This document shows positions 41,378 through 52,536 of a stretch of DNA of 64,000 bases, piece after piece. The stretch is taken from the NCBI RefSeq assembly GCF_030864355.1, contig NC_083398.1:1426001-1490000 (forward strand). Direction: 5' to 3'. The DNA is from Cutaneotrichosporon cavernicola. Taxonomy: Eukaryota; Basidiomycota; Tremellomycetes; Trichosporonales; Trichosporonaceae. The notes beneath the pieces were generated by a model. The model was given only the letters and a program-made list of their open reading frames with translations, did no database searches and was not told where the DNA came from. The translations under genes and the position numbers were made by a program. Each line of letters begins with the position of its first letter. Position 1 is the first letter of the stretch.

Positions 41378-42483
41378 ATGTTCCGCATTGCGCTAGCTGG
41401 GCCATCGCGCGTCACGGTCGCGCTGTCCTCGCGCGTCCCAAGTCGGTCTTTGTCCACTTCGTCGGCCCTGGCCTCGGGTCACTCGCGCTGGTCCAAGATC
41501 CGGCATCGTAAAGGCGCGGCCGACGCGGCGCGCAGCAAGGCATTCAGCGGATACATGACTGTACGCCAACAACGAAGGGGGACTGATACCAGGCTGTGCA
41601 TGTTGCGCTGCGGAAGGGAACAGATCCGGACCAGAATTCTGATCTGGCCAAGGCGCTTGCGGCGGCTAAGGCTGCTGGCGTGCCAAAGGAGAATGTTGAG
41701 CGGGCGTTTGCGCGGGTGAGTTGCGTGGCTATGTGCGTGAATTTGGTGGAGACATTGAGTACTGAGCGCTAGCCATCGCTCTGGATTGTCTACATGTGCT
41801 GTTGCCAGCTGTAAAGGTGATACACCAGCTGACCACAGGCACGCAAGATCGCAGACGGAACGGGCAAGGCCGTCACCTTTGAGGCCGTCGCCGCCGGAGG
41901 CAAGGTCGCGCTCATGGTGTGAGTCGTCATCAGCTTTGTTCAAAAGTGCTGACCCCAGCGAATGCGTCACGGATAACCAATCTCGCACTGCTGGCCGCGT
42001 CAAGGAGATGCTGAGTAAGGGTGGCGCACGCGTCTCACCCGTCGGCTTCATGTTTGAGCGCAAGGGCGTCGTGCGCGTCAACCCCATCGAGGGACAGGCG
42101 GACGCGACGTTCGACAACCTCTTCGAGGCGGCACTTGAGGGCGGAGCGGAAGATGTAGCCGAGGTGGAGGGTGAGGATGGCATGGTGTGGGAGGTGAGTT
42201 GGCCAGCATGCTCAATTGAAATTCCAACAGCTGATCCCAGATCATCTCTGGTCCGACTGACCTCGCGTCGCTGACTACACACCTCACCTCTCCGCCACAC
42301 GACACGTTGTACGAGCTGCAAACGTCCGAGCTTGCATACCTCGCCAACGACCCTGTGGAGGTTACCGAGGACGGGGAGGGGGCCAGCGTTTCCGAGGCTA
42401 AGGTGGAGACGGTCATGAAGGCCGTCGTGTTGCTGGAGGAGGAGAGCGATGTTGTTCGCGTCTGGACCAACATTGACGAATAG
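41378..42483 (+). CDS. TACO1/YebC-family mitochondrial translational activator
   Basis: Mitochondrial protein of the YebC/PmpR family; the eukaryotic member TACO1 promotes translation of mitochondrial proteins such as COX1. The exons are 41378-41560, 41593-41715, 41839-41918, 41959-42193 and 42241-42483 (287 aa, phases consistent). The N-terminus is an Arg/Ser/Leu-rich presequence (MFRIALAGPSRVTVALSSR). The family signature GHSRWSKIRHRKGAADAARSK follows, then AVHVALRKGTDP, LAKALAAAKAAGVPKENVERA, VECVTDNQSRTAGRVKEML, and GVVRVNP. The C-terminus ends VVLLEEESDVVRVWTNIDE, matching the family's D-DV-VxxN motif. The start codon follows ACCCACC. Confidence 0.94.
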
Positions 42484-42871
42484 TCGCCAATGTGGAGTCG
42501 ATTTAGATCGGATATGGCCACTGGTGCGGTGATGTGTCCCCATTCACTTTAAGACATCCAGTTAGATAAGAGGAATACACCCTATGCATGGATTCACCAC
42601 TGCGATGACTACGGTCATGATATCCGCGTTCCCCGGCGGCCGTATATGCTGACGAGTTGACAACAGGGTTCACTGTACAGTACTACCGTGCGTGGTGGCA
42701 AAGTGGCGTGGTAGCCAAGCAACCACCGGGAATCGCGAATGCGCATTAACCGAATTCCGTATGTGGTCCTAGCCATATCGCCTACTAGACTTCCAGTCAA
42801 CCGTCAAGCCCCAGCCCACTAAATCTCAACAAACCTCTCATCAAGCCACACACTCGTTTACTCTATTCTGC

Positions 42872-44425
42872 ATGCAAAGGACTCTCGCCGCAATGTCCTC
42901 GCTCGTCTCGACCGTCACCAACACGTTGGCCGTCACTCCGACCACGCGCGTCCGCGGCCTCGAAGCATTCACTTCCAGCCATCTCTGGACGCCTTATGGA
43001 GCCCGCGGCGTCTTCGGCGGACAGGTTGTCGCCCAGTCGCTCATGGCGGCCATTGACACCGTCGAGGGAAAAGACCTCCACTCGCAGCATGTAAGCCTAA
43101 CCGAAACAACAATCTAACAACAGTGCTACTTCCTTCTTCCCGCCAACTCGAAGGCGCCAATCACATTTACAGTCGAGCGTCTCCGTGATGGTAAGCTCTC
43201 TCTCTCAAGCTATGCTATGCTGACATTAGGTGCGAGTTATGCGACGCGTCTAGTCCACGCGCTCCAGGATAGTCGGACCGTCTTCATCCTGATGGCGTCG
43301 TTCTCCGCCCCGCCGCGCAAGCTCCCCACCGACCTCGTGTCTCCTACCGGTCCCGCGTTCTTTGAGCCCGACTCGGAACAGCCCGCCGTCGACAACTCGC
43401 ATGACGACAAGAGGGACGAGCCAGGGATTACGGAGACGCTCAAGTTTGACAAGATTGCCGCCAAGTTTGCTGCTAAATTCGACCCGCCCACCAATGGAAC
43501 TAGTACCAAGCCCGAGGTGCAGCGCCAGCCTCGGCGCGCGTTCCAGCCCTCATACCAGAAGACTATGCCGACTGATATCGTGCCGTACAAGGACGCGGTT
43601 ACTGAGGAGGAGATCTGGGAGAGTTTCCTGCAGCGCGCCAAGACCAAGAATGTCGCGCTGGGATCAAAGGTCCGCGCGGTGCAGAACTACATCAAGGTGA
43701 GTTGGATTGCGAGGAGAGAAGTTTCGGCAGTTCTTGCTCCGTGAAAAAGAGACGCAGGCTCAGCGGTTCATGCTGCTCCGTCTTGGCGGGGTGGGATGAT
43801 CCTGTACTGAGGAATGGAGGTGCAACCAGACCCGTAGAGCAAGGCCCCGCTTACACCCAGGAACGCCAACAGTCGCCCGTCACCATCTCCATCGCCCGGG
43901 CCCAGAGCGAGGAGTACCCTACCACTCGCGCGATCTGGATGCGTGCCCGTCTCCAGCCGGGGGAGACACTCACTCCCAACATGGTCCGCGTAGGTTCCCT
44001 CATCTGACAGCACTGATGAAAGGCGCTTATTGCGTTCGCGACCGACTTCCAGTTCATTGGAACGGGAGCTCGCACCGTTGGTCTCTCAGGAACCTCAAAG
44101 CCGCGTTTAGGCATGATGGTGAGCCTGACGCTGACGTGCTCTAGCTGACGTCAAGGCTTCGATCGACCACTGCCTGCACTACTACCCGCTGCCGGCCGAC
44201 TTTGACCCCTCCGCGCCGCTGCTGCACGTCATGGACGCGGTGCAGGTTGATGTCGCGAGTGGGCGCGGGTTTGTGCGCGGTTGTGTGTACACTGAAAACG
44301 GTTACTTGGTCGCGTCGACGTCGCAGGAGGGCGTTATCCGGGCGGACATTAGCGGCAAGAAGCCTACGATGGAGCACAAAAGACACCAGGACGCGGAGAA
44401 TGAGACGGACAAGGCGAAGCTTTAG
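42872..44425 (+). CDS. Peroxisomal acyl-CoA thioesterase (TesB/ACOT8 type)
   Basis: Hydrolyses acyl-CoA to free acid and CoA, in peroxisomal lipid metabolism. It has a double-hotdog fold. The first hotdog has GARGVFGGQVVAQSLMAA and then HSQH-CYFLLPANSKAPITFTVERLRD-GASYATR across two introns. The second ends with ASIDHCLHYYPLP, equivalent to the family's catalytic SLDH region, and GFVRGCVYTENGYLVAS. The C-terminus is DKAKL-stop; AKL fits the PTS1 peroxisomal signal. A fungal-type insertion of about 90 residues rich in Lys/Pro lies between the halves. First exons are 42872-43090, 43124-43190 and 43230-43696. At least three short introns follow; the one between LLRLGG and ERQQSPVTIS is the least certain. 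ATG 42872 is chosen; a second in-frame ATG is seven codons on. Confidence 0.9.
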
Positions 44426-45223
44426 ACTATGATGAGATGTTGGGATCTGAATGGCATGTAGAGTGATGTTATGGATTAGTCTTGCAGGGTGGTGGAAGAA
44501 CACGCCCAAGGGAGGTAAGAGGTGGAGGGGTGCCACTATGGAGATTTAAGCTCGGAGAATGTAGAGTGAGCTCATCTAAAGCTGCAGGACACTCACCCAA
44601 AAAACCCGCTCAGTCACCCGCTCGTTACACCCTTTGATCCAGGATCCCTGGAGACCTTTCGTTGGACGAATGACGGAATCTGATTTAGTATAGTAGTAGT
44701 AGTAGTAGTTGTAGTAGTGGTAGTAGTTGTAGTAGTAGTGTACACTCGGAAACGCTAGAAAGCCACTCTAACCTCCTCATACTCCCTCCACAAACATCCC
44801 ATCCACATCTCTATACCTCTTCAGCACAATCCATCACACAAACCTCTCTCTCTATCTCTCTCTCTCTATATTCTCTGTACATTACTCGACTCTTCGATTA
44901 TCAACTACCCGCTCGACGGCAACAGCTCCCTCCAACAAAGGAGCATCCCATGCCAGAATTCCTCCCCTCTCACCCGAGCCCCATCCCCATCGCCATCCCT
45001 CCGCACGCGACCTTGATCAACTAATCTTCCCCACCAACCAACAAACTTTGATTCCAAGCATTGCATACCTCGCATCGCCACCGGGCAAGGCCATCACGGC
45101 CTACTTCTTTTTACGACTGCGACTTTTCGAAACACACGCCGACCAGCCAGTCGCTGCCCACCGCGAGCGCTCTAGCCTCTCCGCCTTCCCTCGGCAGTCA
45201 CACCCATCCTCTACCCCGCAACC
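44426..45223. other. Intergenic with TAG microsatellite and CT-rich leader
   Basis: Holds the thioesterase 3' flank, a TAG/TTG trinucleotide repeat (about 44686-44740) and a CT dinucleotide tract (about 44847-44871), then a long C-rich leader of the SAPS gene. No gene is seen. Confidence 0.5.
44686..44740. repeat. TAG trinucleotide microsatellite
   Basis: About 17 units of TAG with TTG and TGG variants, upstream of the SAPS gene. A likely polymorphic marker. Confidence 0.9.
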
Positions 45224-48200
45224 ATGCTTTGGAAGTTTGGTTTTGCGTCGGGATCGACGCTTGACAAGCTACTGTCGCGAGAGAGCCCCCCCTCCGTCGA
45301 AGAACTGTTGGACGAGCAAGATATCCTCGCCGAGTGCAAAGCACAGAACTCGAAGTGCGTTCGTGATCACCCCTCCCCTTCCCCCGAACCCCAAACCCCT
45401 GCATCCACGATCTGTGCGCGCGCGCCACCTGGCGCTTCTATTCAAGGCTGACCCCAGACTCGTGACGTACCTCTCGAGAGACGAGAGTATCCAGAGCCTG
45501 CTCGGATGGGTCACATCTGGCCTCGACGATCTGGACACTCAGTCTGAAGAAGCAGAGAACGAGGCATACCACAAGGCCCTGAAAGCAGATGACATCTTTC
45601 CCCCCTTCACGTGTACCGAGGGTCCGCTTGTGCCTGCAGGCGACGACGGCAATGGCGACGACGACGCAGGCGACTCCCAGATCATGCCGCCCGGCTTAGG
45701 CATTGGTCTCGGCCATGGCTTTGACGCACCCGAAGAAACTGACAGCGTCGATACACGGCGGGCAAAGTGAGCAACAGCGATGAAGCGCGCTGACGGCTTA
45801 GATACCCGCAAATCGCGACCGAGATTCTCACCTCAGAGCTGTGGACGATCCCCGAGACGATCATGAGCCACAAGAGTACGCTTCTCGAGCCATTCTGGGA
45901 AGCTGTTCTGCCACCTGTGGAGAAGAAGCGTGACGTTGCTTTACAGCGTGAGCGAGAGCGCGCGCGGCTTATCTTTTGGACCGATGACGACGAGGACCGC
46001 GAGCGCCAGCGCGAGGTCATCCGCGGGCTGTGGATGCGTGTCAACGCCAGCCTTCTACAAAAGCGCACCACCGAGATGGTGCGCTTCATCCAGTCGTTGC
46101 CAAACATCATCGAGCGTATGGTTGCCCAGATCGAGAGCCCCGCTATCCAGGACATGCTCGCGCGCATTATCCAGACGGAGGAGGCTGGCGTGAGCGACGT
46201 CATGACGTGGCTCAGCGAGCAGCGTCTCATCCCCTGTCTTCTTGAGCTTCTCTCGCCAAACCACCCCCCCTCAACCCACCAGATCGTCGCAGATCTTCTC
46301 AAGGGCATCATATCGGTGTCGGCGCCGAACTCATCATTTAACCCGCAGGGAGGGAATGCGATGGAGCAGCAGGGCGGCCTGCAGGGCGCGATTGCGCGCG
46401 ACAACCGCCTCGTTCGCGAGCTCACCAATAAGGAGAGCATCGGGGTCCTTGTTCACTACCTTACCGACGCAGTCGAGGTCACTGACCGGGGGTGGAAGGG
46501 GCTGGAGACCGCGGACGGGAGCATGCACCCATCCAATCCCTTTGTCGTTCATCCGCTGCCGTCCGTCGCCTCCACCGTATCGTCACTCTGCTATGTGTGC
46601 AACGTCATTGTCGAGGTGATCAGGAGGAACAACTCGGACTTGGCCGAGCCCTTCCTCTTCAACACGCTGCGCAATCGCCTGATGACCATCCAGAACGAGC
46701 AGATGCAGGTCGATTTGGCGCCCGACGAAGTGCTCGACGACTCAACCGAGGACGCAAGTAGAAACAGGATGGAGGAGGTCATGCCTGAGCTCTCGGACAA
46801 GCTTGCGATTGTCCACCTCGGCAACCTCGTCGCCGCGCTCGCCAACCGCTTTGGTGACCTGCAGAAGTTGCTCGGGGGGGAGCCGCGCTCTGGCGATCGT
46901 GTCAAGTCGGCCCTTACACCCAATCCGCTCACCATGGAACGCTTCCGCGTGATTGAGCTGTACGCCGAGCTCCTGCACAGCTCGAACATGGCAACGCTGA
47001 ACCGCGCGCCTGGCACTGGGCCAGAGTACTCGTCCGACGGGGCGTTGCTGGGTGGTCTGGACGGCTTGGACAAGCTTGGTCAGGCGCTGCAGGCAGGCGA
47101 GGAAGGTATGGACGAAGACACACCTGGAGACACGTCTGTGGAGGGCCAGATCACGATGGCCCGCGAGCTGCCCGTCAGCTCCGGCTCGACAGACTACTCG
47201 CTCACCGAGTCGGACGACGTGCCTCTCTCCGACGATGACGACAAGCCTGGCAGCACACCAACCGCGACTGAGGCACCGACAACCGATTCTCTCCCGCCTG
47301 CATCACCGGAGGACGCTGAGCGCCTGAGAAACGTCTTGGAGTCGGACGACAAGACGACGCCAAGCCCGAAACCTGAGGAGGCGCTGTCGACCGGCGAACG
47401 GCTCAAGCAGCAGTTCATCCGCTACGACGTCCTCCCAACGTTACTGGACCTCTTCTTTGAGCACTCGAACAACAATTTCCTGCACCACCTTGTCTACGAC
47501 ATCTTGCAGCAAATCCTCAACGGGCAGCTGGGCAATGGTTACAACCGTGAGCTCGTGGTTGACCTCTTCGGCCGCACCAAGCTAGTCACCAGGGTACTCG
47601 ATGCCCAGCGCCTGAACGACGAGCAGGTCAACGCCAAGCCGCCTAAGCCGCGTCTCTCGTACATGGGTCACATCAGTTTGATAGCCGAGGAGCTCGTCAA
47701 GTTCTTCGCCAGGTGCCCGACTGACCTGTACGAGATCATTCGCCCGTCATACTCGCCAGCTGCGTGGGACGCGTTCGTCGAGGGCTCGTTACGCGAGACC
47801 CGTGCACGCGATACGCAGCCGTTAGCTGGTGGCAAGCCGATGACAGGGCTTGGCAGCGGACTGTCGACTAATTCTGAGCGCTCGGACAGCGACAGCGAGA
47901 GTGACGATGACCTTGGCCACGCCGGCATTGGCGAGCCCTTGTCGCGCACGGTGGCGAAGCAGGCGGTCGACTCGTTCCACGACGCGCATGGCGACGACGA
48001 CGGGACGATGGAGCAGTTCTGGAGGCCTAGTAACGCGAGGTCGGCTGGCATGGACTCGTCCGACGACGACGACGACGATGCCGATTGGTTGCGGCCTAGT
48101 GCCAGCACGCGTCGTGACGACGACGACTTTGGTGTGAGTTGACCGAGTTGGGCCCCTTTGGTTAACGCCCAGGCTTTCCAAGCAACGAGTGACTTTGACG

Positions 48201-48862
48201 ACGACGACGCGTGGGGCACGTTCACCTCGGTGGGCAATAGCGGCAAGGCGAGCGAGAATCCGTTCGGAGACGACGCGTTCGCGCCGTCATCTACTTCCTT
48301 TCAATCCCCCGAGCCATTAACCCCGCGCGATTGGGCCGAGGCGTTTGACCGCGAGTTTGAGACGCAGCCTGCTTGGGCTGAGGATGCTGAGGAAGTGACG
48401 GCGATCGTGATGCCGGCGGACGACGACGCTGGCACGCCGACAAGCTCGTGGTCCTTCCCAGGCGACGAGAGCGACGACCAGGGAGAGGACTTACCGCCCG
48501 CGAGCACAGAGTCGACCACGGCGCTGCGGGCGGCTAAGGAGGCTGGCATCGAGCGTGCGAAGGCGCAGGCTGAGCTCGCAGCGGTTGAGCAGCACACCGA
48601 GGCTCTCACGCTGCATGTGGAGAGGGAGGGTGGGCACATGTCTCCTGAGGAGAAGGAGCTCGCCAGCCTTGGCACAGCCAACGAACCTCTTGGGCCCGGC
48701 ACAGCGCCTGGCACGCAGCTGCGCGCGGACGGGCTCGTTCAGCGGACGATGCCGGATGGCTCGGTGGTGTGCGTCCCCGAGGACGATATTGCGCGTGGGA
48801 TTGACGAGGCGATGGTTCACCGCGTCGACGAGGTCGAGAAGGACGCCGTGCCCAAGAAGTAG
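45224..48862 (+). CDS. SAPS-domain regulatory subunit of Sit4/PP6 phosphatase
   Basis: Cytosolic regulatory subunit (yeast Sap190/Sap185/Sap155/Sap4 family, human PP6R) that binds the Sit4/PP6 catalytic subunit and acts in G1 progression and TOR signalling. The exons are 45224-45354, 45458-45766, 45802-48133 and 48173-48862 (1153 aa, phases consistent). The N-terminus MLWKFGFASGSTLDKLLSRE and ELLDEQDILAECKAQNSKLVTYL are diagnostic. The helical SAPS domain runs to about residue 680 with MVRFIQSLPNIIERMVAQIE, VMTWLSEQRLIPCLLELL, LADLLKGII-like repeats and LHHLVYDILQQILNG. Two acidic disordered stretches (about residues 545-620 and 835-930) interrupt and follow it. The C-terminal 230 aa are acidic and end in a coiled helix RVDEVEKDAVPKK. 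A long C-rich 5' leader precedes the ATG. Confidence 0.94.
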
Positions 48863-49418
48863 ACGTACAGCAGTACAACAAGATACCCTATCCGAGTGTC
48901 CCGACCCGAACCATGGACATCCGCCAAGCACAGATACCCCTCATCACTGGCATCGGGATGTACTAGCACTAGCATGTACGAGTGGAGCGCGTGGAGGGAG
49001 GATTCGTAAAGGCCACACAGACTGACGACCGTTGCTGGCTCCTAGTCTGCTGGGATAATTGCGGTTATCTAGGTAGAGGGAGCTTTCCGCTACCAGGATT
49101 TCGGAAACGATATTGGAGCGTAGGACACCGTGTAATTCTGTGCCATCAGCACTGCCACTGGCAGCATGCCACCAGTCATCGGCACGGTTGCCGAACAACC
49201 CCCCCCCCCCCCCCCCCTGATGTGGCATTGCCCCAGACGCCTTCTGTGATACCTCAGCCCCAACGTTTAGCCCCACACTTCTCCCACGCGCCTGCACGCG
49301 GCAGCACACAACGGTGCTATAACACAGTGTCCATACAGTAACGAAATGCGAAGCGAGTCCTGTCTAATGGTGTCCGTCCGTCGACCCGACGCCCCTCAGC
49401 GATCGATGCGGAAGAGGT
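48863..49418. other. Intergenic with poly-C tract
   Basis: Convergent 3' flanks of the SAPS gene and the Kre9-like gene. It contains an uninterrupted run of 19 C (49199-49217). No gene is seen. Confidence 0.5.
49199..49217. repeat. Poly-C homopolymer, 19 nt
   Basis: Nineteen consecutive C on the plus strand. This length is prone to slippage and to sequencing error, so the exact count may be unreliable. Confidence 0.85.
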
Positions 49419-49999
49419 CTACGAAGAGGGCTTGTCCTCTGGTCCTTTGAGCATGAGGGGCCACTGCTGTGTCGGATTAGGCATAGACGTAATCGTAGCG
49501 GTGTAGGTAGCCGATGCGAGCCCAGTCGGCGTAGTATAGTTTGAGGGCAGCTGGTCGAGAATGGCGAAAGGCTCGGAAATCGCGTAGACCTTGCCATGGT
49601 AATAAGACGTAAACGAGACGATGAATCCTTCACCCGTCGGAATGTCACTGGGGAGTTCAACCTCGATACCGCCCCCCAAATTGCCGTATCGACCAGGCAG
49701 CGCGTCCATAGGATACCGGTACGCGATCTTGAGCGCGCCCTGCATGACCTTTCTGGACCAGTGGTGCAGTTCGATCTCAAAGGCCTGTACGCCTGTTCCG
49801 CCAGCGACGCGCCAAGAAAGGAGGTTCTTCTGGCCGCGGACCCAGGGGACGGTGGGTGAGGGGCTTAGGACAGGCCAGTACGAGGTGGAGACGCCCAGGC
49901 CTTGTGCTGAGCGTGAGCTAGGGAGCTAACATGAGACTAAGCGGGAAACTCACCGAGCACAAGCGGGAGGAACAGAGCCAGAAGCGGGAAGAGAAGCAT
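49419..49999 (-). CDS. Kre9/Knh1-like secreted wall protein, copy 1
   Basis: Small secreted protein (177 aa) of the Ser-Thr-rich glycosyl-phosphatidyl-inositol-anchored family with a Kre9/Knh1-type N-terminal beta domain, associated with beta-1,6-glucan in the wall. The exons are 49954-49999 and 49419-49906. The signal peptide is MLLFPLLALFLPLVL. The domain has PVLSPSPTVPWVRGQKNLLS, then WRVAGGTGVQAFEIELHH, the IEVELPSDIPTGEGF turn, and FTSYYHGKVYAISEPFAI. No clear C-terminal GPI signal is present: it ends in WPLMLKGPEDKPSS, so the protein may be soluble. It is divergently arranged with a second family member at 50592. Confidence 0.78.
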
Positions 50000-50591
50000 T
50001 TTGGATACGCTGGTGCGCAGTTGGAGGGTCCAGATAAGATGGGCGATGGCGAGCGGGTACAAGATGGTGATGAGAGGTGGAAGTTGAGGGGCGATGAGCG
50101 GTGCGGTGCAGACAGTCCCGCAACGGAGTCAAAGTTGGCAAAAGGGTGTCTTTTGATACAAACGGGACCAAATACCCTTTTGTTTGGCGTATTCAGTATT
50201 CAGTCAGGTTGCGTCCAGGGCAAAGTAGTTTCGCGTCGTCTCTTGATCCTTTGCTAATTGACACTCAGACATTGGATACTTTGTACAGTTTTACCTTTAG
50301 CCTTGCAATGAGTGATGTGATTGTCAGAGACGAGTGCAAAGGGGTGATTGGTGATCCGGGCTAACTGAGCAAGTCGTGGAGAGTAGGTTAGCAGAGGCTA
50401 TTGTAACTGTGCGTTGCGTTGCAGTGCCCTAACTGTCCGGGTATTTTGGTTGACATTCCTCTTTTATACTAATGACCTACCTACTCGCATCCCCCACTTC
50501 CCACCTTCCTTGCATCTAAACCTTTATCAATCTCTTCACTCTCTTCCCTCTCTTCACTCTCCTTCCATCCTTTACCTTCACTCCAACAACA
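50000..50591. other. Divergent promoter of the two Kre9/Knh1-like genes
   Basis: A 592-bp shared upstream region. A CT-rich leader (CTCTTCACTCTCTTCCC) lies before 50592, and a TTTTATACT TATA-like element at about 50462 faces the plus-strand gene. No open gene is seen. Confidence 0.5.
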
Positions 50592-51210
50592 ATGCTCGCC
50601 GCCACGATCCTCTTCTTCGCCGCCGCCGCCCGCGCCATCCAGGTCACCGCCCCAGCCAACGGCACCATCTGGAAGTCGGGCGAGGCCCAGACCGTCTCGT
50701 GGAGCGTGCGTTTGCTCCTCTATTCAACTGACATCAGTCGGTCAACACGGACCCCAGCGAGTTCACCATCGCCGTCCAGATCCAGCAGCCCTTCTCGACG
50801 CTGGAGGTTGCCAACGTCGAGACCTCGGCCGGCTCGTACTCGTGGACCCCTCCCGCCACCCTCATCGGCACCGACTACCGCATCAACTTGCTCAACAAGG
50901 ACGGCGGTATCCTCGCCCAGTCGGGCTACTTTGACGTTGAGCAGGGCTCTGCCGTTGTCTCGTCGGCCTCTGGTTCAGCCTCTGGCTCGGCCTCTGGCTT
51001 GTCCTCTGTTTCGGTTTCGCGCTCGGCGTCGGCTTCTGGCAGCCTCTCGGCTTCGGCTGGCGCGTCCGCCTCGGGATCGGCCGTGCGTACCCCCCTCTCC
51101 AACGGAGCTAATCCCAGTCTGTGCCCAACGCCACGCCGTCCAGCGGCGCCGGCGCGCTCGTCCCCTCGCTCGTCCTCGTTGCGGGCTCGCTCGCGGCCCT
51201 CCTCGCCTAA
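50592..51210 (+). CDS. Kre9/Knh1-like GPI-anchored protein, copy 2
   Basis: GPI-anchored cell-surface protein of the same family as the gene at 49419. The exons are 50592-50705, 50738-51082 and 51118-51210 (183 aa). The signal peptide is MLAATILFFAAAARA. The beta domain has IQVTAPANGTIWKSGEAQTV, then W-S-S-VNTDPSEFTIAVQIQ, SAGSYSWTPPATLIGTDYRI and LAQSGYFDVE. A Ser/Ala-rich stalk follows (SASGSASGSASGLSSVSVSR). The C-terminus NATPSSGAGALVPSLVLVAG followed by SLAALLA is a good GPI signal (small omega residues, then a hydrophobic tail). The first intron is 32 nt. The role would be wall structure or biogenesis, by family. Confidence 0.85.
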
Positions 51211-52536
51211 GCATCAAGCACTTGGGCAGCAATGCACCTTCAGGTCTAACCTATCTCCCCTAGACTGGCCATTCATTCATACGGACTCTATTCACGTGCG
51301 TGTGTATGCACACCATCATTTGTGACCTGTGACCTGTGCGTGGATGATCGTTTTCATCCGGAGGCGGTGCTCGCAGCTTGCAGGGTGCGAGACGAGCGAG
51401 GACGTGAAGAAAGGGCCAAGCGCGTCGGACTAGCTTGCTTTACCTGCTTTTACCCGTTTTGGGGGACCAAACAAAGCCAGGTGCCAATTGATTAAGTCTG
51501 TCAATCTAAGGGTAATTTGTGGCAGACACAATGGCACTATCCTGTAACACTGTGCTTTGGGCCACTACGCGTCGAGCGGCATGCGTAACCGCATATGCCG
51601 TCTCGGCTCCGCCTCGTTTGGCGGCCGGACCCTACGGCCTCAAGAGACGAGCACAAGGACAGCCTTGGCGCGGTGAAATCGACAAGAATAGCCGCGTCCA
51701 CGTCCACGTGGATCACATGTGCGCCGCGCATCTGACCCGCTTTCTTCCATCGTCGCCATGAAGGGCGGCAAGCGAACCAGGCCGTCGGAGACAGAGGTTT
51801 TTGATGTCATCTGGGGACTGGCAACGGAATCAAAAGATGCAAGGAAGACGTCGCATGTTTGGACGTACCAGCGCTATTCATTGAACATGGCCATTTCTCA
51901 TCTTGCTCACCATTCTTGGCTCACCGACAGGTTGTGTTGGCTATGCATGAGACGTCATACTAATTGAGCACTCGAAGCGAAGACACTATACTCGAAGCCA
52001 CTATACTCGAACCACGACACAGTGCAACCGCCACAGCGCGCAGTAAATGGTTGCACCAGCTCGATGACGTGCAGAGTGATACCTATCCCGACACGGATGG
52101 GCGCATGAACACTGACATGACCTAGACCAAGGTCCAAGCTCCATTATCCATTCATCCCCGTGATCATTGCGTCCCGATAAAGCGTCGTACACGGTAACTA
52201 ATGGCCTGGGGAGGGGAGGGGATTCAGGAACCGGGAGCGTGAGCGAGAGAGGGCGAGCGAGCGAGTGAGGGCCGGGATGTGCGGGAGGCACTTTACGGCG
52301 GAATGACAATGGGCAACCTCGCGGGATGAGCTTGTCACACTCTACATCTGGCTGGTCACGCTCGACATGTAATACCCACGGATTAACTGGGCAAACTGAT
52401 GCAACACGCCTCAAACAAATAATCACAGAGAACCAGACAATCTCTAACATGCTACTGCAGACTGGAGGATGATACAACAACGCGATTAATGCGTACAGCT
52501 CGGATAGTTTAGTTGTACTGTTCATGGCGCCAGCGC
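51211..52536. other. Intergenic, 1.3 kb
   Basis: No supported gene. The first 100 bp are the Kre9-like 3' flank. Short frames occur but lack features. A small direct repeat, ACTATACTCGAA-type, lies at about 51986-52012. Confidence 0.4.
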
